From positions 5,987,001 to 6,051,000 of the forward strand of contig NC_134512.1 in assembly GCF_027942865.1 (NCBI RefSeq): 64,000 nt of DNA, read 5' to 3'. The position numbers and the translations under genes were made by a program. Below the pieces are notes generated by a model that worked only from the letters and a program-made list of their open reading frames with translations, had not been told where the DNA came from and ran no database searches. Positions 43,812-55,449 of this stretch are shown here, piece by piece (within the stretch, counting starts at the first letter, position 1; every line of letters begins with the position of its first letter). Origin of the DNA: Odontesthes bonariensis. Taxonomy: Eukaryota > Chordata > Actinopteri > Atheriniformes > Atherinopsidae.

Positions 43812-45485
43812 CAGGGCTGGACTGACAGTCTGGCATTTTCCTGGTGGGCCGACGGCCCTCGACGGCTGGTGATGTCGGGTTTTTTTTATTATTATTTTAT
43901 CGGCCGTGACGGTAATTGCAACACAAAATGCGGCCATTGGTAGAATTTCTCGAAGGACAATGGGCTTGTCCAATGAAATCTCTCAGCACCTCTTTGGCCC
44001 GCCCCTCCCCTCACTGTTGACCCAGGTCATCAATCCTACCATTTGAGCTGAACGGACTAGGAGAGAACAGTTAAAAACCGAAATGGATAAACAACAGAAA
44101 CGAAAGGGTGGTGCACAGAAGCTGCGAGATAAAAGGCTAAAAAGCCTACAAGCAGCAAAATGTGCGAAGCTTACTGACATGTTTGCAAGTGCTTCCACCA
44201 CGACCACAGCACCGGGTGCAGGGCCATCAAGTGCAGGGCCAGGGCCGTCAACATCATCAGCAGCCCCCAGTGCACGAGTGTCTCCGTAGAACAGTGTTGG
44301 CCAAACACAGAGGAAGAAGCTATCAAGGTGGATTCAGAGGTGGAGGAGGTGGAGGAGGAGGAGGAGGAGGAGACAGACGTGACCCAGGGACAGATTGAGG
44401 AGGTCAGAATAGCTAGCCCGGTAAGAAGTAGGCTAATGTTAGGCGAAATGTTAGCAGAATGACGACATGTTTTTTTTAATGGGAGGACTGAGGTCTCTCC
44501 GTGTGCCTGGAGACTTAAATTAGGTATTTATAGATAAACGACTGGTAGGCTACATCTTCACTATATCAGTATGGGAGCAATTGATCATGCTGAAATGGTT
44601 ACTTATTTTATCCAGTCAGGCTGGAACACGAATAAAAAGCCTAGCCTGTTTTTTGCACAACCTTGTTGGTTAGGAGGTGGTCACCGACTGTGGTGTGTGT
44701 GTGTGTGTCTGCGCGTTTCTGTCACAGAGATCATTCAGAGTCTTTATTTTCAACTAATGCTATGAGTAGATTTACTTTATTTGAAGGTGTAAAAGTGACA
44801 TGTGCCTGTCATTAGCATTACAGTACTTAAACCATCATTAATGTAGGCAAGGCTATAACGTATCTAGTGCCATTCCATTTTGTAGGCTTATGTAAAGTTG
44901 ACTGGTGTGCAGATATTGCAAATACCCAATGACATCAGTCATAGATATCAAGTGTGTCATTAATGTTTATGACACTCTCATGTAGACACCAAAGTGTTCA
45001 GTGTTATTTTAGCTTGTTATAACTATATTGTTTGCAAGTGTTACAGGTTACAGTTGCCCATGTAATATTAGTGAAACATTGCTTTGCTGAAATGGATTGG
45101 TAGGTAACCGGAGAAATACGAAATTAATATTCCTGCCTCGGTCATTTTCGGTCATTTTCAACCCTCCGCTACATCAAACACAGACTGAGGAGTTGCCTTT
45201 CTGCCAGCAAACTGGAAGCCTTTATGTTGATGGCCACTGAGAAAGATGTTCTTGTGTCCCTTGATACCGACACAGTGATTGACAGAGTGGCAGAGAAGAG
45301 CGATTTAATGAAAAAACTGCTTTTGTAAGGTGAGGAGATTTATTTAAATGAATACATTTGTGTTAGGATTTAATTGGATTTTTCACAGAAAGTGATGAGA
45401 TTACTTGTGTGATCGTATAAATATTCATGGTGGGCCGCCATGGCTAAAAATGCCCGGGCCATTTTTTGGTCCCAGTCCAGCCCTG
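43812..45485 (+). mobile_element. 1.67-kb hAT element, ZMYM-type, internally deleted
   Basis: Both ends carry CAGGGCTGGACTG (perfect 13-bp inverted repeat). The flanks CCTCTGAC (43804-43811) and CCTCTGTC (45486-45493) are an 8-bp duplication with one change. It keeps the transposase N-terminus (44083-44289: MDKQQKRKGGAQKLRDKRLK, SLQAAKCAKLTDMF) and C-terminus (45155-45328: FSTLRYIKHRLRSCLSASKL, EAFMLMATEKDVL, ending at TAA), the latter being the hAT dimerisation tail. Everything between is lost. It is related in design to the larger element at 59707. Confidence 0.9.
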
Positions 45486-46355
45486 CCTCTGTCCAATCAG
45501 GGCTGGGACAAAGAACATCTGAGGGTAACCTAGAGTGTCTGGTATTGGAATGTTACCAATAGAACCTTTGTGGGGTGGGATCTTTGGATTTGGGTTTGCT
45601 TCCCACAGATGCCCACAGATTGGTATCTGGGGAATTTAAAGGCTTCAGAAGCTTGTCCTGCTCTTTAAGCTCTTTTTGCCAAGTACACTGCTGTCCTTGC
45701 AGGGGAGGCTGCTACTAGTGTTGAGGGCTGTTCCCATTCAAAGTAAACACAAGAAACTTGTGCTAAAGAAAAAAATGGACCAGACTCAGTGAATAATTCC
45801 CTATAATACCTATATAGATCAGTGAGCAGTGCTGACCAACATGTCATTGGGGTCATCAGGTGCGAACCTCCTTTCATCTGTGTTTCGTCTAGTTGGGCCC
45901 ACGACACCTCCAGGAGGCTAGACAGTGATCACTGGCGCTCCAGAGTCATTCCCCTAATGCCAGCCATCACTGTTCCTCACACCACAACAACCATCTTTTT
46001 TTTTTCCACAACCACAAACCCTATTGAAAGTGTGACTGGGAGGTGGGAAATGTCGAAGTAACATCCATATTGAAGGCTAGGATACAGAATTTCCCAGCAG
46101 AACGTTGAATTGTGGCGAGATGACAAGTTGAACCTACTTTTACCTTTTTTCAATCTTAATGTGCTGACTTAGCAGTGTAGGAGGAGGTCTTTCTGCTCCA
46201 AATTAAGCCCAAATTAATGTGCATCTTTATAGTGGGGAACAAAAAGCACATTAACTGAATGACTAACTTAATTTGCTTGGCTTTGATTATTCGGCAGAGG
46301 TAGAACTAAAATTGGAGAAATTACTATTCAATTTATGAGAGTATAAAAAGATTCT
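45486..46355. other. Repeat-like flank of the hAT element, no gene
   Basis: Sequence on either side of the hAT (43740-43811: GATCAGCCATGACATTATGA; 45500-45700: AATAGAACCTTTGTGGGGTG, CAGATTGGTATCTGGGGAAT) resembles a common fish Tc1-type repeat, so the hAT probably inserted into one. The rest, to 46355, shows nothing recognisable. Confidence 0.4.
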
Positions 46356-46359
46356 TTAA

Positions 46360-46818
46360 CTCTTTCGGTTTAAAAAAAAACGTTGACTGCCAAAGACGTC
46401 TATAGACGTCAATTGCGTTTTTTAACGGAGCGGGCTGGGGAACAATCTAGCGGAGTTTGTCACTAAATCTTAGGCTTGTAAACACTAAACAGAGAACATA
46501 CTGGCAAAATTACCCGCAAGGTGGCAGCAGTGCCACTTTGCACAAAAAAAAAGCTTGTTTTCTCAATTTTTTGGTCAAAAACAGCTGTTTTTGGTGAAAC
46601 CAACCTATGTTCTACTGTCTATTACTAAAGGACTGAAAATGGTAGAAACAAACTTTTTTTCCTGATGAAAGAAGAGAGTCTACTCTTTCTTTTGGTAATT
46701 TCGGTGTGTACATAGTCATAAGACACACTTTTCTGTGGGTCTTGGAAAATCAGTCAAAATACTGTAAAACACTTGGCAGTATGGGTCTCTGCACTGAAAA
46801 TGGCTGGCAGCCAATGAG
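46360..46818. mobile_element. 459-bp TTAA-flanked MITE, family D
   Basis: TTAA at 46356-46359 and 46819-46822; ends CTCTTTCGG and, reversed, CTCATTGG. The AACGTTGACTGCC near the left end and the GGCTGGCAGCCAATGAG at the right recall piggyBac-type MITEs. The interior has the palindrome AGACGTCTATAGACGTC (46395-46411). No coding capacity. Confidence 0.65.
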
Positions 46819-47089
46819 TTAATTACGGAAACTGCAGTAAGTGCATTGCTTGCTGTCTGTCTGGCATGTTAGTATTGTTAAACATACATTACAACTTTAT
46901 AGATCACGAAACCCTTTCTATTGAACTTTCACAGTTGCATGACTTTTTGACGAGTTTTGTTATTATCTATTCATAACTTGCAACTTCAGATGTATACATT
47001 TGAGTCACTTATATTTTCACAGTAATCTCAACTCACACTTTGAGCATGAGGCTCACACTTCCACATGCTCTCACACTATCCATTTATTT

Positions 47090-47410
47090 TGTGATGCGGT
47101 GAAAAATTTACAACTGATAATGTGTTGGCTTCAGAAGAGGAATTCCACAGCACACATAATGACTGAATATAGAGCAGTGATGCGCAGCAAAGATTATGTT
47201 TTCAAACTAATATTTTTCCCCACAGCCATAAGGCTTTTTAACAGTGACTGCTGACATGTTCTTCTCACATTCATTTATTTATTTATTTTTAAATTTTATT
47301 TTATTGTTGTTGATCTAATATACAATCGTTGTAAATTTTAATTGAGCTACATGACAATTTGAATTTCACCCACAGGGGATGAATAAAGTATTTTTCTATT
47401 CTATTTTATT
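47090..47410 (+). pseudogene. LINE 3'-end fragment (L2/Rex1-CR1-like)
   Basis: A short frame ends FFPTAIRLFNSDC followed by a stop at 47251, the typical C-terminus of this LINE group (compare [13 protein letters not shown] at 9335-9373). The 3' UTR has CCACAGGGGATGAATAAAGT and ends in a TTCTA-repeat tail at about 47390-47415. 5'-truncated. Confidence 0.65.
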
Positions 47411-47414
47411 CTAA

Positions 47415-48250
47415 TCAGGTAGAACTGGGCCACTGTAAATGACCTCTGGCAACAGTTAATAGAGCCTTTGAAACAACCATCATAGTGTTTGGTTATTCTG
47501 GTGGAATCCACCAGTTCGGTCTCTTCAGGCTTTCTTTGGTAGGGCTGAATTAATTAGTCACCTGTTGCTAGCCCTCCACTGACTAACTGTATGCCCCTGA
47601 ACCTACAAATAGTTCATTTGTCAGAGGAGGTCTCGGTCTGGTAATTTTCTTAAAAAGCTTCAACCAGAAGCTCTAACAATATAAAACAATGATTTGTTTA
47701 AACTTGAGCCAATTCAATATCTTTTGGTGGCCTATAGTTTTACCAAATCAAAACTCAACACGTGTGCTTTTTATTTTTCCTAAAACCTCATGACCTAATG
47801 CCTAAACCGGACCACAAAAGGTAACCATGGGGACCCAAATGTAAAAATTTATTTAAGAGGTTGTAGCTTGCAAATTTGAACATTTATCTTAATTTGCTCA
47901 TATTTAGCAAATTTTCCAAACATTTAAGATGAAAATGTACCTAGAATAACACTAAATGTACTTGTAAACATGTATAGAAGTCAAATATACATCTTGTACA
48001 TCTTAGTGTTAAATCTAAATCTAAATGTTGCAGAAATATGCATATATTGACTTCACCCCTTCTCGAATCCTCGACCAATACACACACAGAGACACAAGTT
48101 TTTTCCAAGTAAATTGCCCAATTCTTTTATGAGAATTAAAGTAAATAAAGTGTTAATAATTAAACAAAAGCTGTGAGCTACCTGGATATTCTTTGTCTTT
48201 CTGAAAGGACCCTCTCAGGAATCCTTTTGTCTATGCTGGGGGTCTGTTTG
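47415..48250. other. No gene recognised
   Basis: AT-rich sequence with no coding remnant or inverted ends that I can identify. Confidence 0.3.
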
Positions 48251-48254
48251 AGGG

Positions 48255-48545
48255 ATATCCTTCACTGAAACAAAACTGAGAACTCTTCAGTCAGTCCAAT
48301 TGCATTAAAGTAGTTTTGAAATGACCTGTGAACACCAGAACTCTCTCTGGGACGATGACCAACTAAAAACCATAGAAACTTAAATGTAGTGGTAAACAAA
48401 AAGCAGTGACTGTGCTCAAAAGATGGAACCTCTGATAGTGTGCCGCTTGGACAGTCTAGCCCTAAAAAACAGGTGGGCAAGTAAATCAAAGCCACAAAAA
48501 GCACCCTACTTGCCTTTTGACACCAAACAAGATTAAATATTTCTT
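48255..48545 (+). pseudogene. Probable decayed duplicate of thioesterase intron 7
   Basis: 48257-48350 (CTTCACTGAAACAAAACTGAG, split here by small differences; then AGTTTTGAAATGACC, TGAACACCAGAACT) resembles 36843-36946 joined to 38874 onward, that is, intron 7 without its hAT insertion. 48501-48537 (GCACCCTACTTGCC, CACCAAACAAGATTAA) resembles 39082-39120 in the same order and at similar spacing. No exon could be recognised nearby. The copy seems to predate the hAT in intron 7. Confidence 0.45.
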
Positions 48546-49169
48546 AAGAATATGAAAATAAGCTATTTGAAGGACACTGATGCTCCTAAATGAAAATTTG
48601 AGGAGTGTTACTGAAATACATCAACACAAGGCTAATATGTGTCTATTCTATTTGTATTTACAAGGAAAACATTTTTACAAAAATCATTGAAAAATGTACA
48701 AAACACCCATTAACAAATATCTTAATATCACCTTTTCAATTAAAAAGGTACTTTTGTTTTTTCGTTATAAAATATTCATCAGTCATGCTAACAAATTGAA
48801 AATTATGAATGCATCTCATTACATGTTGATGGATTCACTTTGTTACTGTGAGCAACTCTACCTAAGTGTGATCCACAAAGCTAGTGAATTCCAGCTCTTC
48901 TTTCACAGTTCAGTAGATGGGTGTATTGTCAAATTTACAAATACTGATGGCTAGTTTCCTGCAGTTCAGTTTATGTTTTCATAGATAGTTTGTGTCATAT
49001 TATCGTTGCACTTCAAGAGTGTCTCATGTTTAAAGTTTCTGGTAAAGTTTGCTAAGAAGTTTTGTCCTCCGCTGTTCCGCCACACAAAGAGTTGCACTCG
49101 CACTGTGTAATTGACAGAAACACATGACGTGCACATTCACACATATTTACCTCATTCCATCCTGCTGTT

Positions 49170-49190
49170 GTTGTATATATATTAATATAA

Positions 49191-49231
<41 letters not shown>

Positions 49232-49280
49232 ATTAATTATTATATAATTAATAATAATTTAATATATTATATATTAAATT
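49170..49280. repeat. AT-rich (TA)n-type simple repeat
   Basis: An interrupted run of TA and TAAT units, including a pure (TA)n stretch at about 49195-49222. Confidence 0.85.
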
Positions 49281-49284
49281 AAAT

Positions 49285-49790
49285 AAATCTGGTCAGGACA
49301 TGTGCAACAGTGAAGCACAGGGACAAAAGTGTGATGATGTGGGGCTGCATGAGTGCAAAATGTATTGGGACAATGATATATACAGATGATTCCATGTGCG
49401 GATATATAACAACAACAGCTGACAATACTCTTATTGCACCAGCTCTGCAGAAGAGGAATATTCCATGCAGAAAAAAATCAAAGGCACAATGTAAAAAGAT
49501 CACACAAAAAATGTAGTGATAACTATGACCTAACCAAGAATGTTGCTTGGCTTGAATCTAGTGTCACACATTTTTTAAGTAACAAATTGAACAAAATAAG
49601 AATCCCTTCAGCAAAGAGTAGTTCACAAAAAATGTTCTCTGGAGAAAAAAGTATCAGTAATGAAAGAGGTGGTTCTTGTTCTTCCTTTCTGGAGTAGCCT
49701 CTTGACTATAACCTGTGGGAAGGTCGAGTTGGAACATCCAACCCCAATGTGAACGTGAAGATACATCACGCTGTGTTGCATCATGGGACA
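49285..49790 (+). pseudogene. Tc1-like transposase remnant
   Basis: The plus-strand frame from 49310 has KSVMMWGCMSAKCIGTMIY, matching the catalytic-core block of Tc1 transposases (usually SVMIWGCMS). Further on, PLDYNLWEG (about 49697) corresponds to the conserved SPDLNPIENLWG, with the catalytic region degraded. Stops and indels lie between. Ends were not found. Confidence 0.6.
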
Positions 49791-50179
49791 TAGGCATCAT
49801 CTTATGAGGAATGCGCTTCTATTACCTCAATTCAAAACCTGTCTTGCCATGTTATAATAATAAAACTGGTGGAGAAAAAAAGAGATGGATAAAGAAAAAA
49901 GGAGAAAGAAGATACCAGACCTTACCAGGACTGCTAAATGCAACATCTTTTGATTAACATTATTCACAAAATATGACTCTGTTTTTTGCTTTCTTTTGAC
50001 TTACAAACAAATTCGAATACCACCAAATACATTCAGCAATGTGTTAATTTTATGGAGCTATGTGCATTGGACTTTTTGAGTCCCTATATTCATAATCAAG
50101 ACTTGTTTTTAGTATTGAAACTCACTGAAATGTGTTTTTCTTTTTTCCTTGCATTTGCTTTGCTTTTATTTCTTTGATG

Positions 50180-50660
50180 AGTTGCCTTTTTGAAGGAATA
50201 AGTTCTCAGCTACCAGATGGCCAACTCGGATATGGATAGGGTTTGTTATCCATCCACATGTGTCATTACAACATGGCTGTTGTAACTGTGTGTGGACATG
50301 GAGTTGGATGTTTAAACTGCAGGTCGCAGCAAGACTTACTTATTTGTAATATGGTGAAATATGTGCAGATGGAAATTTTTCGAGCTGTTCGATATTCCTA
50401 CTGATAGAAGTAATGTTATCACTGTGATATTATACAACTTATGATATCATACAAAATTACTAGAAAATGCAAGGGGTGTTATCTTAATATATTAAATGAA
50501 AACTAAATAATAAAAAAAACTATTTTAATAAAATCAACTAGATTCTTGGAATACTGTTAACTGTGCATCAGCAGGATAAATAACCAGGAGAGGTACTAAA
50601 GAATAAGATCTGGATGGTAGAAAGGACGACTGGAGCAACAGAAAAGAACATGTTTAAATC
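50180..50660 (+). pseudogene. Probable decayed duplicate of the thioesterase 3' flank
   Basis: 50521-50562 (TTTTAATAAAATCAA, then CTTGGAATACTGTTAACT) matches the thioesterase polyadenylation region at 43393-43440 (TTTTAATAAAATGCTAA, CTTGGAATCCTGTTAACT). 50628-50645 (GACTGGAGCAACAGAAAAGA) matches 43487-43506. Together with 48255-48545 this suggests an eroded tandem duplicate of the locus. Coding exons were not found between the two. Confidence 0.4.
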
Positions 50661-51944
50661 CTATTCCTGGGGACATAGAAATACAGCTGGTTTGTGGCTG
50701 GGCTGCTGGTGTCTTTGCTCCAGGCTTTTTCTTTGGTGGCATGAACTATGAACAACAGCAGGCAAAAGAGAAAAGAAATGACATAAAAATGAATTCAGAT
50801 ATATTTTCTAATACATTTTCTAATTGTCTTGTGAATTGCATCAGTCCTTGTAAGTTTAGTGGCAAACCCAGCTATGTTTGGGTCAAATTTGAGTTGAAGT
50901 CACTGCCTGAGTGAGAGCTCTCTCCCATGGTGCAAAACATCACTAGGGGTAAGCTAGAACCTGCAGCCACAGCAGCAAACCTTAGTCGCTGGAGAACTCT
51001 CATCCCTTGTAAAAACATGAAAAGAAATGGACTTAATAGACATGCTTCCTCGTACTAGTGATGCCTCTCAGAATTTATAATCAGTTTAAAAATCCAGCTG
51101 TTTATGGGTCAAATTCTTAAAACAGTTTCAGAAAAAAATGAAGACAGTAGACCCTTGTCCTCTAGTGTTTTTCATGGGATACTGTAGTGTCTTCAAATAA
51201 ACTAAATGCACTTCTGCTGTAGCTTGACATATTTGGGTAAGACAGGCTCACAAATTCTGATTTCACGCTCTCACAGTCGTAAACAGAACATGTCACATTT
51301 GCCATTTTAGCAATCAGAACAAAACGTACCAACATTTCTTGTCCACCTTGCTTCTGCTAGCATCTTCTTTATCTTGCTAAAGCCTCATCCAGCAAGCAGT
51401 AGGATTGGTTGGTGCTGGCTATTCCAATTAGTCTTCATAGAACATTTTGACTGTCTGACCTCTCCATCCTGAGACTAAGAGTAATGCTCTGTAGAGTCAA
51501 AGCAGAAATCCGCAATCAAAGGGTTGATGCCTGATTTACAAAAATGTAAATACATTAACACATAATTAGCTAATAATTAGTGTAAATCAGATGTACAACC
51601 CTCAAAAATAAAGTACAAGCATGTTTAGCAAACTTTACCAGAAATTACAATATACAAACAGTACACACCAAACCATGCAGAAACAGTAATTAACCAAAGG
51701 GCTATGAGATAAGGAAAGTTTAAAGTGCGATTTCAAATGCAGTTGTTGTAATTAATCCCCCATCTGATATAAAGTACAGCAGAGATCACGTTAGTGACAG
51801 TTCTCTCAAGTGCAGTACTTAGAATAAGAACAATGGAGAGAGGTGACATTATCAAGGTCCATATTAGCATAATGGTGTGGTTTATAGACAAAGTAAACAC
51901 AGGGCTTGATCAACTCTTTAGCCTTTAGAGCACATCTGAGTTAA
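50661..51944. other. No gene recognised
   Basis: No coding remnants, tandem repeats or paired termini were seen. Confidence 0.3.
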
Positions 51945-52180
51945 CCAGGGGGGTATTCCTAGAAAGTAGCTAAAGAAAGCCAGGCTATAGCCGGAAAGCG
52001 TCGCTTGAACTAGCGCCATCTCCCAATTAAGCCTCAAGTCGTTCCTCGAAGATATTTTAGCTGCATCTCGGTGAGGCTAATCCAAGCGAGGCTTACATAG
52101 CCTGGCTAAGTGCGAGTGCACGAGAAACGTAAGAAGCCCTGACGAGTGGATGGTGGAAAAACGGAGATCTGTGTGAAAAG

Positions 52181-52672
52181 GAGAGCGAGACAAGCGCTGT
52201 TATTTTTTCGGCAGCAGAACAAATAATGCTGATGGAGCTGTATGAGGATTTTAAAAGTGTCATCACCAGAAATGGTAATACAGCTGCGATCAATAAAGCG
52301 AAGAAACGGCATGACTAACAACTGCAGAAAGACTAAATGCGTAAGTTATGAAAGTTCCATACCATTGTCAATTGTTAGACATTTATTTTACTGTCCTCAT
52401 GTATATGCTTTCCTCTTGGTGTTATAATTTGTTTACATAAAGCATGCTGAATTGTCTCTGTATGAGATGTACAGCACAAATATACTGGCCCTGCTCAGTT
52501 TATTAATAAACCAATAATCGACACGCATCATCATACTTTGTGACTATATTATCGTGAGTGTGTGACCCACATATTAATTTTTCACTGTTACATCTCAACA
52601 GGAGCAATCTTAACAGCCAAAAGCGTACCTGGCAGCAAGTGAAGGTAAAGTACAGGAAAATATTTCAGAGTG
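52181..52672 (+). pseudogene. MYB/SANT-like accessory protein of the Harbinger element
   Basis: Exon-like block 1 (52181-52318) reads FSAAEQIMLMELYEDFKSVI, TRNGNTAAINKAKK and then a stop. Block 2 (about 52602-52672) reads SNLNSQKRTWQQVKVKYRKI and FQSG, with a GTAAGT donor directly after. This is the MYB/SANT-like (MSANTD/NAIF1-type) domain that Harbinger elements encode to bring the nuclease to the nucleus and DNA ends. The premature stop after KKRHD and frame changes show decay. Confidence 0.7.
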
Positions 52673-53299
52673 GTAAGTAGCCTTTGAAGAAATGTGTTTG
52701 TCCAATAAAGAGAGCACCAAACTAGATATGGAAGAAACTGAAAATAAAAGAGATCAAGCTAGAGATTATGAAACTGGAGAGGGATGTTAGTATAAATTCA
52801 GATAAAGGAGAATTTTGTGTTGTGAACTGTATTTAATTCTGTTTTCTCTCCACAGCTTGAGAAACATGTAATAATAATTAAACAATTCAACACAACTTGA
52901 ACTCAAACCTGTCATTATTGTACGGTTCATGCAACGTGTTAGAAATGTGTTTTTTACATTTATATTCACAGTGGGGTGCCATGACCTAAATGTGTGGAAA
53001 GTTATAAGTCATCTCTGTCCATTTAGCCTTCTTACACTTGCTCTGACTTAAACTGCTACTGTGTCAATGCTAAATTATGAAAAGAAGTTCTAACTCAAAG
53101 GTCACAACAATAAGGATCAAAGGAAATATGTGTCCCTGTATATAGGTCCTCACTGTGTCAGGAGAAACTGAGTCCTTTCAGGCACTGGAAGCTCCAGGGA
53201 CTCAGACTTCAGCCTGAAAAGACAAAATGTATAAAATATGAAGTATACTATTCATTTAAGATGGCTCTGTCAGAAGTCAGCCATGGTGCCTGAGAACTT

Positions 53300-54320
53300 T
53301 AAGCAACGAACCTGTATTTAATTTGGCCAAAGGTCATTTCTATCCGTGCCCTTGTTTTAGCATGTGCATGTGCATATGCTTGTTCCTGGATCAGGATATG
53401 GTGTGAGGAGGTACGGCCAGCATGCATAGCCTTTATCCCCAAGCAGGACACCATTGAACTCTCCTGCAGAATAAGAGAAATGTTGGATGGATATACATGT
53501 GTTAAGACTTGGCAATTTGATGCAATATGTGCCTTATATGGCTATCTATAATAAAGTATGACGAGCACTTTAAATTCCTTAAGATGCCCTCTACACCTGA
53601 CCTCTCATTACATTACCAAAATTCTGCCTATGCTACTCCTCTTCAAAAGTACACTCCTTCAGGTAAGTAAAATTCTTGCGCCTTGTGCAAACCTCTGTGC
53701 CAGTGAGGATGCTCGGAAGATCCTAGAATCATGAACTGATCCCGGCCATTTAGCCTCAATGTTGGAAATTAAATGACCTCCATCACAGATCATCTGTATG
53801 TACGGGGGATAGGAGTCAATGATGAGGTTTCACAGGGCATAAATGTAACATGACTCAGCATTACTCAAAGGGGTTGATGTGGTATTTTTCAAAATGAGAA
53901 ATCCAGTTCAGAGTCTATGGACAATTATCCCCAAGTGTACCTGAACATTTAGGATATGGAAAAATTTTCGGTTTACATAGTCAGCCTCCACGGGTCCAGC
54001 AGGGGCCTGGACAATGTGACAATGTTTAAATCAAGACTGAAAGTTCTATTTAGATGTGCATATGACACCTGAAAGTATTTTATCTGCACTCTTCACTTTT
54101 AAATTAATTAATTAATGATTTTTTTGTTTTTAGGAATGATTTTATTGCCTTCTTGTGATTTTATGTAGCTGTAAAGCACTTTGAATTGCCTTGTGTACGA
54201 ATTGTGATCTACAAATTGCCTTGCCTTGCATGCGTACATGGGTACAGTGTAGTGCACCGATTACATTAGGGAAGCCTGAGGGAGATGATGAACTTAATGC
54301 AAATACTTCAGCCAGTAGGT
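53300..54320 (-). pseudogene. Harbinger DDE nuclease (HARBI1-like), broken
   Basis: Minus-strand blocks in order: SGFPNVIGALHCTHVRM near 54300, where the first catalytic Asp (normally in GxxDxTHV) is replaced; then, after an inserted LINE tail, MICDGGHLISNIEAKWPGSV and HDSRIFRAS near 53780-53700 (second catalytic region); then GVLLGDKGYACWPYLLTPYP and AHAKTRARIEMTFGQIK near 53440-53320 (third region). These are the DDE_4 motifs of PIF/Harbinger. Frameshifts occur between blocks. In an active element this protein cuts the transposon ends. Confidence 0.75.
54000..54232 (+). repeat. L2-like LINE 3'-tail fragment inside the Harbinger nuclease
   Basis: Contains ATGTTTAAATCAAGACTGAA, AGCTGTAAAGCACTTTGAAT and TGCCTTGTGTACGAATTGTG, ending in TTGCC repeats. 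This is a typical fish L2-type 3' end, and the interrupted nuclease motifs continue on both sides. Confidence 0.65.
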
Positions 54321-54384
54321 TGTTTTACATTATTGGTTACTGTAAATGTGGAGCAGCAGCCTGAAAGGACAGAGGTCGCCCCCC

Positions 54385-54605
54385 CCCCCCCCGACATTCG
54401 CAATACTGACACTCTCCCTCTGTTCAAGTCTTAACTCAAAACCCATCCATTTAACTTTGCTTACCTCCATTTATTGCTCCGTTCTGTGTATTTTTAATAT
54501 GGTATGATGTTTTAATTCCTGCGTTTTATCTAATATCTTGTTTGTACAGTGTCCTTGACTGTTTTGAAAGGAGCTTTCAATAATTTGTATCATTAACATT
54601 ATTAC
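54385..54605 (+). repeat. Second LINE 3'-tail fragment inside the Harbinger element
   Basis: CTGTTCAAGTCTTAACTCAA and TGTCCTTGACTGTTTTGAAA followed by GGAGCTTTCAATAATTTGTA match an L2-type 3' end with the usual CTCAA and GAAAGG phrases. It follows a run of C at 54379-54392. Confidence 0.55.
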
Positions 54606-55100
54606 CTGTCCCCCATTTTTCTGAGTCTGGTCCTACGTGGGTGTAGATTGGATGTTTGTTAGGTATTGATTAGTTTTAATGAATACCATGTTCTCTCTCG
54701 TTTAATTTCATGTTCAATACGTGTGTATAGTTGCGTTTCCTTAGTTGCACTGGCACCGACTGATTGATTTTTCGAGACAGTGAAGGTGGTGATATGATAA
54801 CCACAGTTTTTGTTTCGTTTTTTAGACAATACATGAGTTGCGGGAGCACAGAATTCTAGGTGAACATTTCTTTCCGGAGTCTGTTTCAGCCAGTCGGACA
54901 TTTTTTGAGTTGCAGCTAAGCTAAGCTTCAACTTTAGCCTGCCCAGGAGCAGGCTAGTTCAGCAGCATAAATTACCATGGTTACTCAGCGGGCGTTCAAA
55001 TAAGCCACGTTTATGGAACGAAACTCTCGCTAAATTTAGCCAGAAGTAGCGAAATAAGCCAGGCTTTCCGCTAAGCCAGCTTCTAGGAATACCCCCCTGG

Positions 55101-55445
55101 AGTTCTCTGTTAAATCACAATACTCACAACAAAGGTCCCCTGTGCTGTGTTTCCTGACACTGCTAATAAGTCGCAATTCAAGACACTCTTTTAGGTTGTA
55201 TTCAGAGGGTAAGAATGACTATGTTCAAATTGGAGAACTTGTCCATTGGACTGTTTATTTATCGGAATATACTTGATGATCTTTTCTAATAATCTCAAAA
55301 TGACAATTGAATATCACAAGTATATTTTGCAGGCAGACCAGAAGCGGAAGTAACGCCAAAATAAAAGTAGCATGGTAATTTAATATCAAACATATTTACC
55401 GCTTTTTATACGCCCATTGTAGGTAGTAGGCTGCATTTATTTTAG
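55101..55445. other. No gene recognised
   Basis: A short AT-rich stretch between two transposons; nothing identified. Confidence 0.3.
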
Positions 55446-55449
55446 TTAA

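Larger units (their letters stand above)
51945..55100. mobile_element. 3.16-kb decayed autonomous-type PIF/Harbinger transposon
   Basis: Inverted ends: CCAGGGGGGTATTCCTAGAA at the left and its exact complement at the right (TTCTAGGAATACCCCCCTGG). It contains both Harbinger genes in opposite orientation: a MYB/SANT-like gene (plus, about 52181-52672) and a DDE nuclease gene (minus, about 54320-53300). Two short LINE 3' tails sit inside the nuclease gene. A clear 3-bp target duplication is not visible (flanks TTAA and AGTT). Frameshifts and stops make it inactive. Confidence 0.85.

Noticed and set aside
44571..44765. Separate gene inside the hAT at 43812
   Set aside because: Frame runs through a TG microsatellite and has no family match; it lies in the deleted middle of the transposon.
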